From Funneliformis mosseae (taxonomy: Eukaryota; Glomeromycota; Glomeromycetes; Glomerales; Glomeraceae), in contig CAJVPP010003241.1 of NCBI GenBank assembly GCA_910592005.1, positions 1-12,185 of the forward strand: a DNA stretch of 12,185 nt, read 5' to 3'. The position numbers were made by a program, and so were the translations under genes. Below are positions 1-7,269 of the stretch, one piece after another (the first letter of the stretch is position 1; each line of letters opens with the position of its first letter). Below the pieces are notes generated by a model. It ran no database searches. It was not told the origin of the DNA and saw only the letters and a list, made by a program, of their open reading frames with translations.

Positions 1-7
1 TTAAAAT

Positions 8-31
8 CTTCACTATAACCTTATAGTGAAG
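8..31. repeat. Perfect 11-bp inverted repeat (hairpin)
   Basis: CTTCACTATAA at 8-18 pairs exactly with TTATAGTGAAG at 21-31 around a two-base spacer. It lies inside the decayed transposon stretch and may be two opposed terminal fragments joined head to head. Confidence 0.8.
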
Positions 32-95
32 TTGAGATCTAAGACATAGAATTCGTTATAACAAGAGTTAACTGTATGCTGGTATAACTTGAAAT

Positions 96-272
96 ATCAG
101 TATATAGTACTATATATCACTTATTAAGTGATAAAGAAATTGTATCAGTATATGTTACATTGTGAAATAATATATAATATCAGTATAGTGAGGTTTTTTA
201 ATTAATTGTAAAATAGGATAAAGAAAATTTATCAGTATATGTCAATTATTAGTATATAAACTATCAGTATAT
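96..272 (+). repeat. Array of six ATCAGTATAT motifs
   Basis: The 10-mer ATCAGTATAT occurs exactly at 96-105, 144-153, 231-240 and 263-272. It also occurs as a nine-base match at 179-187 and as ATTAGTATAT at 248-257. All copies are on the same strand and irregularly spaced (about 48, 35, 52, 17 and 15 bases). Subterminal repeats of this kind bind transposase in several DNA transposon families, which fits the transposon-like ends around them. That role is inferred. Confidence 0.6.
115..133. repeat. 8-bp perfect hairpin
   Basis: TATCACTT at 115-122 and AAGTGATA at 126-133 form a perfect inverted repeat with a three-base loop, between the first and second ATCAGTATAT motifs. Confidence 0.65.
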
Positions 273-300
273 CGAGGTTAGACTATATAATAAGAGATTT

Positions 301-1777
301 ATGTTTTTTAAGAACTTTAGATAAAATTGAAGTTAACTTTATTTTTGATATTTTAAAAAAAAATTATATAATAAAATAGTTAAATAGAATACTTGGTATT
401 TTTTAAAACAATATGTAATAAAAAGTAAAATTAAACATAATATGCAAACATAAAATATGAAATATAAAATCCATTTTTCTTAATTTATTTAATATTAAAA
501 AATATATATTTAATATATTTGAAAAAAAATAAATATTAAATTATCTTTTATAATCAAAATAATTTATTTTTAATTTTTCATATTTTGAAAAAAAATCTTC
601 GTTGTATCAAAAAAAATTTGATATAAGTAAATTTATTATAAAAAGGATTATTTATTTATGCTGTGTTAATAAATTATAATTCGTTAAATATTATATAGCA
701 TTTATTTAGTATAATTTAGTATAATAAAACTTTTTTTATATGAAAAATCTATATCACATTAAAGATTTATTATAATGTGAAATTTATTATATCAAAATTC
801 ATTATAGAAAGAGTTGACTATAGTTTAATAAGTATTACAAATCTATCATATTTTTTTTATTTTCTAAAAGTAAAATAATTTTATTATAAAATAAATTTTA
901 ACATATTTTTTTTCTTTTTAAATAGAAAGTTTAATTTCAATATTTTTAAGTTTTTTAAAGATATTTAATAAATTTAATTGAAGTGATATCTATAAATAAG
1001 TTATTTCTTTTAAAAATAATTATAAATTTTACTTGAAAAAAATAAAATAACTTTATTAATATTATATGACTATTTATTTTTTCTTTTATAAATTTTTATA
1101 AGCCTTTATTATTAGTATAAACTAATACTTAAATTATTTTTCCTATATATATACTGTATATCTGAAGTAGTATCATCAAATATTTAGAAAATTTTTCTTT
1201 ATTTACTTCTTTTATTCTTAGCTAAATCAAATTTTTGAAATATATATATACTTAAAATATAATAAAAATTATTTTAAATATTAAAAAGTAAAAAAAAGTA
1301 ATAAAATTCTATTTTAATATATAATTAATGAAAAATCATAAAAAAAATAATAATAGATAGAGTATAATTAATCATCAATCATATATTACTTTAAAATAAA
1401 ATTTGCTAAATATATGATATTCAGACTGATCAATCATATAATCTGAAACTCATAATTTTATTTATAAATAAATATATATTTTTTTTGATAAAATTTTAAA
1501 ATCAGAAAGAAAGAGAAAAATGTAATACCAAAAATTAATTTAATATTATTTTATTATAAAAGAATACTTTTTAAAATAATAAATTTAATTATTAATATTA
1601 ATATATTAAACAAAAATAAATTTATCTTAAATCTTTTATTTTAAATATATTTGTTTATATTTTTTTTATTAAACATTTTTATTATAACTGTAAATTATAT
1701 AATTTATCTATTAAAGATCCTTTTATATTATTATTTTACAAATATAAATGATTAATATACAAGTTTTATTTATAAAT
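301..1777. other. AT-rich intergenic DNA, no gene seen
   Basis: About 1.5 kb made almost entirely of A and T runs with frequent stops in all frames. I could not build a convincing coding segment on either strand. The only internal structures I can name are a 7-bp inverted repeat TATCAAA/TTTGATA at 605-623 and the transposon-end-like motif at 797-823. The DNA is probably old, mutated transposon sequence plus simple AT expansions. Confidence 0.6.
797..823 (+). mobile_element. Second copy of the pogo-like terminal motif
   Basis: This 27-base stretch matches 51-77 at 21 of 27 positions by hand alignment; four of the six differences are A/G transitions. Shared blocks are ATTC, TTATA, AAGAGTT and ACT. 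It is probably the right end of another relic of the same element family. No matching left end was found upstream, so the element boundaries are unknown. Confidence 0.4.
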
Positions 1778-1834
1778 TAAACTATTTAAATAAAAATAAA
1801 TAAAAGATATATTTTTATTTAATTAAATAGTTTA
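1778..1834. repeat. AT-rich long hairpin at the edge of the gene region
   Basis: The 21-base arm TAAACTATTTAAATAAAAATA (1778-1798) is complementary to 1810-1834. The second arm has the same sequence plus a four-base insertion in the middle; the spacer is 11 bases. The AT content makes some chance pairing likely, but 21 paired positions including the single C/G pair is more than background. It lies about 90 bases before the composition shift that marks the promoter, so it may be a small palindromic mobile element or a boundary structure. Confidence 0.5.
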
Positions 1835-2019
1835 GGATATTAATATATATATTAAAATTCATACTTTTTTTTTATTAATAAAAATTTTTAATTATAAATA
1901 TCACTTTAATGGTTATATATTTATCGATCATCAAATTCAATGATTACCAATCATACCAAATCAATTTTTTTCTTGAATAATGACTTTTGCTATAGTTTTT
2001 ATCGATCAAAAATCTCTTA

Positions 2020-2037
2020 TTCGTTTCGGAAAACGAA
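2020..2037. promoter_or_regulatory. Palindromic site TTCGTTTCGGAAAACGAA
   Basis: TTCGTTT (2020-2026) and AAACGAA (2031-2037) are exact inverted complements around CGGA. It is unusually GC-containing for this region and lies about 320 bases upstream of the start codon, so it is a candidate transcription factor dimer site. No specific factor is recognised. Confidence 0.35.
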
Positions 2038-2126
2038 CTTAACTTTTATATCATTTTGCATGAATTTTGTTAAATTTACACAATGGAAATTAAAGTACAC
2101 ATTGATCAATTTTGGGGCGTTAATCA

Positions 2127-2139
2127 TTACCAAATTTGG
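2127..2139. promoter_or_regulatory. MADS-box (Mcm1/SRF, CArG) site candidate
   Basis: TTACCAAATTTGG contains CCAAATTTGG at 2130-2139, a perfect CC(A/T)6GG CArG box. It also fits the yeast Mcm1 P-box half TTACCNAATTNGG. It lies about 220 bases upstream of the start codon. Mcm1-type factors control cell-cycle genes in yeasts, which would suit a spindle-pole or centrosome-type product. Binding here is inferred only from the match. Confidence 0.4.
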
Positions 2140-2316
2140 GTCTGCATTTGAGTCGCTTAAAACGATATACATTAGTATCCTTAAACGATATTTATGGTTG
2201 GTTTTTGGAAGAAAAAAGTAATTTTGCCTTTTTGTTAACGCACACTCTAGATTCTTTTATAAGTTACATTTCACCACATTTAATTACCTGATTCCAAAAA
2301 AAAATTAAATTTAATC

Positions 2317-2330
2317 GCAAATATATTTGC
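2317..2330. promoter_or_regulatory. 14-bp perfect palindrome in the 5' leader
   Basis: GCAAATATATTTGC is its own reverse complement and sits 27 bases before the ATG, within the likely transcribed leader or core promoter. It could be a protein-binding site or an RNA hairpin. AT palindromes are common by chance here, but the flanking G and C bases make it somewhat notable. Confidence 0.3.
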
Positions 2331-2357
2331 TTTAGTGTAAATATTTTATAAAATACA

Positions 2358-5300
2358 ATGAGCGATAAAGATCGCTTTGGAAAAAAAGATTCGCAGGGTC
2401 ATAACTCTAACGAAAATACTACGTCAAGAAAAGAGTCAAGTAAAAAATCAAAAAATTCTATTCTTGTTGATGGTAGTGGTAGAGAAAATGGTAAAAGTGA
2501 CAAGCCAATTCAAGGCTTATCACCGGAAACTCAAAAACTTATTGAATCAATAAGAAATTCAAATAGTAGTTCTAGCAGTAAAAAGAGTGTTCCCCATTCT
2601 ATGGTAGAAGATATTTTAAGGGAAGCTAAATTGAAGACTTTTCGTGGATTAGATAGTAGTAATCATGCAACAAAATCTTCACGTGAGGAAAGTCGTAAGA
2701 ATAATAGTTCATCATCAAATTCTAATAATAAAATGTATGAAACTGGGGAGTCAAAAAAACATGCCAAACCATCTTCAACAATCGCTGCTTCTAGTAATTC
2801 TACTGGTCAATATGATAATACTTTATCAGAGTTGGATCATAATTGTAAAACATTAATACAACACCCAAGGCAAGATTCAGGTTCTTTCATGGCAGATGAA
2901 TGGATTGATGATAAATTAAAAAGAAATAAAGGACAGCAACAAAAAACAGATATTACAAAAAATGCTGATGTATTACAAACAAATCGTTCACAATCACGGC
3001 TATCATTACCAACTCGTTTAGCAAGTTTAATAGGGATTACTACAAGCGAGTCCATTATTGCTGATTCACAAAAGGAAGATACCAAATCTGATTCAAATTC
3101 CGTTACTTCTAATACCATTATAACAACACAAGTAACTGACATAATCGAAAATGATTCTTCAAAAATGAATAATGAAGATTCTTCTGGACGTATAAATGAT
3201 AGTAATAATAAATCCTCTAATTCTTCTAATGAGCAAAATAATGCAAAAGAAGGGCCTGGTATAACAATCGATACTACTATAGGACGCCCTACTCGTAAAG
3301 AACAACGTTACATGGTAAGATCTCCTGCTTCACCTCGTCTGACTAAGAAAAGAACAGTATTACGTCGTGCTAATGCGAGGCTTATTCAAGCTCCTTCCCC
3401 TTCAAATAATGCAAATGATTATCAACGTTCCTTAAAGTCTCCTGTTAAAACTGTAGAGATATCAAGTGAACTTGATGAAATAAATGCTCAGTTTGAAGAA
3501 ACTTTAAATGAGATGTCAAAGCGATATCAAGATTCAACAGTTGCAATTGCTGAAAAATCTCATTTATTAAAGAGAAATCAAGAATTATTACATACACTTG
3601 CTTCCAAAGAAGTTGAAGTTGAATATCTTAAAAATGAATTATGGGAAGCCGGAAATAAAATTCAAAACTATGAATCTGATTTAAAAGATATTATTGAACA
3701 ACAAGAAGAACCTCTTGCACTTACCCATGAAGATTTAATAAGAATAGAAAGAGAAATGGAAGACCAAGAAGTATTAATTAGTGGTTATCAGAAGGAAAAT
3801 GATAAGTTAGTTAGTGAAATAAAAAGTATGAATGAACGATTAGGGGCTTCGGATGCAGAACAAGAAAAGCAACATAATAAAGTCCATGAGTTATATAGTG
3901 AGATTGAACATTTGAAGGAATTGTTGTATGAGAAAGAAACTCAAGAAACAGTGCCAGAAGGAACTGTAAAACAAATTGAGGAAATGAAGAAAGAGATTGA
4001 ACGATTAAAAGAGAAAGAAAAAACTTACGAAATTAAAGAACTTGCTCTCAAAGAAATGAATGAATTGAAAAAAGAATTGAGCGATCTCAGAGATAGAGAA
4101 AGTGAATATATGATTAAAATTGATGATGTGGAACATCAATTGTCCAAGGCGCGTGGAGAAATCGTTACTGTATCTCGAGAAAGAACAGAATCATTAGAGA
4201 AAATGACAGAAGAAATGAACATGATGAAATATACATATGAATCACAAATTGAGGGCATTAAAAAGGAAGCAATTTCGAAGGAAGGACGTGAAAGTCGTTT
4301 TCGTAAATTACAGAGCGCTATTGAAAAAATTGAAACAAAATATGGTTCAAATCCAGAAATCACACAGATTTGTACTGATTTACGAAGGACTAATTTACTT
4401 CTTACTAAGAGACGCAAGTCTACTGCTGACGTTTCAAAATTTAACAAAGAAACAAGTTCACCACGTTCTCCTACCACGAAAACTCTCAAAAGAACCACTT
4501 CACAATCTTCTTTAGGCGGAATGTCGCGTGCCAGTACCGTTACTCGTACAGTAAGTCCCACACCTTCGGTTTTATCCAATATAAGTGCTTTGAGCGGTAA
4601 GGATGATCTTCTAGATTTACAAGAAGATGATCTACTTGATATTTCTAGCGAAGAATTTGCTGAAATGAAAGTTAAACTCATGAAATTGGAAGAAGAAAAT
4701 AAATCTTCACGTGAGACTGTGGGAAAATTAGAAGATGAAGTGAAGTTGTTAAAAGAATTAAAAGTTAAGCTTGAAGAAGAAGTTGAAACATTGAAAAAAG
4801 ATAATGCCGAGCGAAAAGAAAAATATGATCAAAAAATGCGTGAAATGGAAGAACTTTTATTGGAACTTCCTGCTGATTCAACTGAAAACAGTTCCGCAAA
4901 TATCATTAACAATCCGCCTCAACCTGTAATGGCTTCACCAAATTTATTAAAGGAGTTGGATACTAAACAAAATATTATTGAAGAATTGGTGGATAAATTA
5001 AAGAGAAAGGAAGAACAATTAGAATATTATCAAAATGCTTACCTTGAAAAAACTGAAGAATGTGAAAATTATGTTGAGAAGATTAATAACGCAAATCAAA
5101 CGGCTGTAAATGGTGGTGCAGTTGTCAATACAGGAGACGCTATTGGATCTAGTGGGAATACTCCAAGCCTCGGTAATTGTAATGCTATAAAGTATATTAA
5201 TGATGCTTTACCTTTTGATAAAGAAATTGGTGATATTTCTTCCTTACCTATAACTAGTGATATTATGGGACTTTTTGGAGATCTCGATGACAACCAAGAA

Positions 5301-6485
5301 ATATCGGACATCGAAAAACTTATTGCTCAACTTGAACGTACTATTAAGGAAAGGGACATGCAACTTGAAGCTGCTCATCAACGAACTACTGACGCCGAAT
5401 CTAAACTATTAGCTATTACTCGAGAAAAAATTCAATGGGGTAGCGGATACGATACTACTGTCAAACAACTAAAAACACAAGTTGAGCATTTGCGAGAGTT
5501 ATTACAAATGGAACGGAAAGAATCTCGAAGAGCAAATATGAATGAACCAACTTCTGATAGTGATACGACAAAACCATTATCGAATGAATCGAAAAGTGTA
5601 CCAATTTCTTCGAATAATTCGAATTTAATGCCAGCTTCAACAGCTGAAATTCAAAAACTTCGAAGTCAAATTGAATCGCTTACCGCTGAAAATATTACAT
5701 TAAAAGCTCAATTGGCTACATCTGAAGCTGTTCGACAAGCAGTTCATGAGAATACATTGACACTTCTACAACAATCCACTAAAAATAGTCTTGCTGCTGA
5801 TGAAGATGTGGCAGGATTAAGAAAATTAACGGTGGAAAAAGAGGCAGAAATCAGTGTTTTGAAAGGAAGATGCGTTGGTCTAGAAAATGTTCTTGAACGT
5901 CAACGTGAGTTGCTTACACTTGTTGTACCTTCCCTACCAGGTAATGTATTCCACGGTACGAAAGAACTCGTAAATGGAAAGACACGTGATATAACAAAAC
6001 TTGTTGATAATGATGGAATTGATTCTAAAGTAATTGAAGGTTTGAGTGAAACTGCAAAACAACTTATTCGACAGCTTCAGGAGGAAAATGTAATATTGCG
6101 ACAAACCAATATTGCTCGTCAACAAACAATAATTAAAAAGGTTGACATGGTTTATAATGCGCCACCACAATATAAACCTCCATTGGCACAATTTTCATCT
6201 GATGTCGCTCCTGCTACAACAGTACAGCTTGATGCGCTAGCAAAACAAATTTCCGAGATTGAAGCACGCTTCATGAAACGAGAAAAAGAATTACAGGACA
6301 TAATTGTAGAGACAAAACGTCAAGGTGAATTGCAACTTGAGAGATGGAAAGCAAAGTGGGGAGTATTAATCGATAAAAAAAATTCTGAAATCAGAGGTTT
6401 TAGAAATGAATTAGAAGCTTTAATGAGATGTTTGGGAAAATTGGACTCTGTAAATGTTAATGGTACTGACGATGGTGTTATATAA
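2358..6485 (+). CDS. Long coiled-coil protein, CEP162-like centrosomal candidate
   Basis: Single-exon gene of 1375 codons. The start is the first ATG after an in-frame TAA three codons upstream (2349-2351), with A at -3. Residues 1-310 are hydrophilic, Ser/Asn-rich and probably disordered. Residues 311-365 are basic with Ser-Pro sites, including SPVK at 361-364, a full CDK-type site. Coiled coil dominates about 370-670, then comes a Ser/Thr/Pro-rich basic linker (685-745), an acidic patch (748-765), more coiled coil (765-840, 865-910, 982-1060, 1095-1185), a Pro-containing loop (1265-1285), and a last helix to 1360. The segment DQEVLISGYQKENDKL (469-484) and the Trp-containing end (ERWKAKWGVL at 1328-1337, IRGFRNELEALMRCL at 1345-1359) recall CEP162 family proteins, which bind microtubules at centriole ends in animals; human CEP162 is about 1,400 residues. 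That is from memory and tentative: a spindle-pole-body or other cytoskeletal scaffold is the alternative. No membrane segment or signal peptide is visible. Confidence 0.93.
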   Translation: MSDKDRFGKKDSQGHNSNENTTSRKESSKKSKNSILVDGSGRENGKSDKPIQGLSPETQKLIESIRNSNSSSSSKKSVPHSMVEDILREAKLKTFRGLDSSNHATKSSREESRKNNSSSSNSNNKMYETGESKKHAKPSSTIAASSNSTGQYDNTLSELDHNCKTLIQHPRQDSGSFMADEWIDDKLKRNKGQQQKTDITKNADVLQTNRSQSRLSLPTRLASLIGITTSESIIADSQKEDTKSDSNSVTSNTIITTQVTDIIENDSSKMNNEDSSGRINDSNNKSSNSSNEQNNAKEGPGITIDTTIGRPTRKEQRYMVRSPASPRLTKKRTVLRRANARLIQAPSPSNNANDYQRSLKSPVKTVEISSELDEINAQFEETLNEMSKRYQDSTVAIAEKSHLLKRNQELLHTLASKEVEVEYLKNELWEAGNKIQNYESDLKDIIEQQEEPLALTHEDLIRIEREMEDQEVLISGYQKENDKLVSEIKSMNERLGASDAEQEKQHNKVHELYSEIEHLKELLYEKETQETVPEGTVKQIEEMKKEIERLKEKEKTYEIKELALKEMNELKKELSDLRDRESEYMIKIDDVEHQLSKARGEIVTVSRERTESLEKMTEEMNMMKYTYESQIEGIKKEAISKEGRESRFRKLQSAIEKIETKYGSNPEITQICTDLRRTNLLLTKRRKSTADVSKFNKETSSPRSPTTKTLKRTTSQSSLGGMSRASTVTRTVSPTPSVLSNISALSGKDDLLDLQEDDLLDISSEEFAEMKVKLMKLEEENKSSRETVGKLEDEVKLLKELKVKLEEEVETLKKDNAERKEKYDQKMREMEELLLELPADSTENSSANIINNPPQPVMASPNLLKELDTKQNIIEELVDKLKRKEEQLEYYQNAYLEKTEECENYVEKINNANQTAVNGGAVVNTGDAIGSSGNTPSLGNCNAIKYINDALPFDKEIGDISSLPITSDIMGLFGDLDDNQEISDIEKLIAQLERTIKERDMQLEAAHQRTTDAESKLLAITREKIQWGSGYDTTVKQLKTQVEHLRELLQMERKESRRANMNEPTSDSDTTKPLSNESKSVPISSNNSNLMPASTAEIQKLRSQIESLTAENITLKAQLATSEAVRQAVHENTLTLLQQSTKNSLAADEDVAGLRKLTVEKEAEISVLKGRCVGLENVLERQRELLTLVVPSLPGNVFHGTKELVNGKTRDITKLVDNDGIDSKVIEGLSETAKQLIRQLQEENVILRQTNIARQQTIIKKVDMVYNAPPQYKPPLAQFSSDVAPATTVQLDALAKQISEIEARFMKREKELQDIIVETKRQGELQLERWKAKWGVLIDKKNSEIRGFRNELEALMRCLGKLDSVNVNGTDDGVI

Positions 6486-6836
6486 AACGGACTTTTTTGT
6501 TTATATTGTAGATACTGTAATATGATAAAAAAAATTTTACTTAATTAATTATAAACTTGAAATTTTAATTATATCAATTTCTTATTTAATGAAGAAAGTA
6601 GAGATAGTCATTAAGCCTTAAAGTAACGGCTGAATAAAAAGTATTGAGGACAAAAAGGATAGTTGGATTATCATATGCAAGTCAATTTTAGAAAATTTGT
6701 AAAAATATATAATTTTTTATTTGAGAATACATTATAAATAAAATAGAATTAAAATATAAATATTTTTGTTACAGATAATCTTATTGGTATTTCTTAATAT
6801 TTCATGCATGTCAAAATAAATTGGTTAATATGTAAT
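6486..6836 (+). other. 3' flank of the coiled-coil gene
   Basis: These 350 bases directly follow the TAA stop and hold no open frame of note. UGUA-type motifs occur at about 6507 and 6516, and an AATAAA hexamer at 6633-6638, so the transcript probably ends within this stretch. The region is AT-rich but less extreme than the far flanks. Confidence 0.5.
6633..6638 (+). terminator. Candidate polyadenylation signal AATAAA
   Basis: Exact AATAAA hexamer 148 bases after the stop codon, preceded by TGTA motifs. Given the A-rich background the hexamer could be accidental; it is the best positioned candidate for ending the coiled-coil gene transcript. Confidence 0.35.
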
Positions 6837-6873
6837 TAATAGTTATTCGGCACGAAGTGCCGAATAACTATTA
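6837..6873. repeat. Perfect 17-bp GC-capped hairpin (first of a pair)
   Basis: The arm TAATAGTTATTCGGCAC (6837-6853) is exactly complementary to GTGCCGAATAACTATTA (6857-6873) around the triloop GAA. The tip is GC-rich while the base is AT-rich. It is one of the very few GC-rich spots outside the gene. Such compact inverted repeats are known as small mobile palindromes in fungal mitochondrial genomes, including those of Rhizophagus; here the context is nuclear. It lies 350 bases past the coiled-coil gene, with the same orientation undefined. Confidence 0.9.
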
Positions 6874-6881
6874 TATTAGGA

Positions 6882-6933
6882 AAATCAATTGGTTGATTTG
6901 GGGCTCCGCAGGAGCCCCCGAATCACAAATCAA
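6882..6933. repeat. Second GC-capped hairpin with triple AAATCAA arms
   Basis: The core GGGGCTCC (6900-6907) pairs with GGAGCCCC (6911-6918) around GCA. Outside it, TTGATTT (6893-6899) can pair either with AAATCAA upstream (6882-6888, loop TTGG) or with AAATCAA downstream (6927-6933), which would extend the GC hairpin across a short bulge. The two alternative pairings could let the element switch folds. It starts only nine bases after the first hairpin, giving a double hairpin element. Confidence 0.85.
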
Positions 6934-7269
6934 ATTTGATATTATTATATTTGAATTTTATATTACATTTAATTTAAATTGTATAGTCATCCAATGGTTT
7001 TAGTAAGACTTCGCAACTATTAAATAAAAAATAAGAGGCCTTTACATGAAATTTCATCTTCTGAATTAAATACACGTCAAAAGAAAAAAAGAAAGGGAAA
7101 AAAAATAATTATAAATAAAACTTATTATACAAATTGTACTAAATTAGTTTTAAATGTGCCTTAATAAAAGTTATTAATGCCTGATAATGATTTTTTGCCT
7201 GATAAACGATTTATTATAGTTATTGTTAATTATAAAAAATCATGAAGTATCAGATAATAGCGGATATCA
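6934..7269. other. Spacer between hairpins and gene remnant
   Basis: AT-rich spacer. ACTTCGCAACTATTA at 7008-7022, read on the minus strand, begins TAATAGTT and continues CGAAGT, like the first hairpin with the middle of its left arm deleted. GCCTGATAA occurs at 7178-7186 and 7197-7205. A short 22-codon ATG frame at 7177-7245 shares frame with the following remnant but is closed by stops, so it is not called as coding. Confidence 0.4.

Larger units (their letters stand above)
1..300. mobile_element. Decayed pogo/Tigger-like DNA transposon ends
   Basis: This stretch is built of degraded terminal motifs that recall pogo/Tigger elements, whose ends commonly read like CAGTNNAACCTCGTTATAACGA or its complement. 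On the plus strand, 51-77 reads ATTCGTTATAACAAGAG then TTAACTGTAT, 182-200 contains AGTATAGTGAGGTTTTTTA, and 268-289 contains TATATCGAGGTTAGACTATA. All three lie in the same orientation, so this is either several nested insertions or tandem remnants. The sequence begins inside the element, and no transposase frame is visible. The family name is from memory of terminal motifs; the repeated motif itself is seen directly. Confidence 0.5.
1921..2357 (+). promoter_or_regulatory. Probable promoter and 5' leader of the coiled-coil gene
   Basis: The base composition becomes more balanced here than in the flanking AT desert, as expected for functional upstream sequence. Visible elements are a CCAAT box at 1947-1951, the repeated decamer TTATCGATCA at 1921-1930 and 1999-2008, the palindrome ATTGATCAAT at 2101-2110, a MADS-box-like site at 2127-2139, the direct repeat TTAAACGATA-like near 2158 and 2180, and TATAAAAT at 2346-2353, which is probably too close to the start codon to be the TATA box. 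The transcription start cannot be placed from sequence. A 93-codon open frame at 1940-2221 overlaps this region and is judged not to be a gene. Confidence 0.5.

Noticed and set aside
1940..2221. 93-codon plus-strand open frame upstream of the coiled-coil gene
   Set aside because: It overlaps the cluster of promoter-like sites, has Phe/Ile/Lys-rich composition typical of AT-rich translation, shows no domain, and lies where a promoter is expected. It could be an upstream ORF but nothing supports that.
2358..2900. Possible spliceosomal introns in the Ser/Asn-rich N-terminal part of the long gene
   Set aside because: The frame is open throughout with consistent codon use and no composition drop, so introns are not needed even though GT and AG dinucleotides occur.
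2837..3142. 101-codon minus-strand frame and other shorter frames within 2358-6485
   Set aside because: All are shadows of the long gene in other frames, without independent start context or protein-like features.
4136..4681. 181-codon minus-strand frame inside the coiled-coil gene
   Set aside because: It is antisense to a well-supported coding sequence. Its Ser/Leu/Arg-rich translation is the expected mirror of Glu/Lys/Thr/Ser codons.
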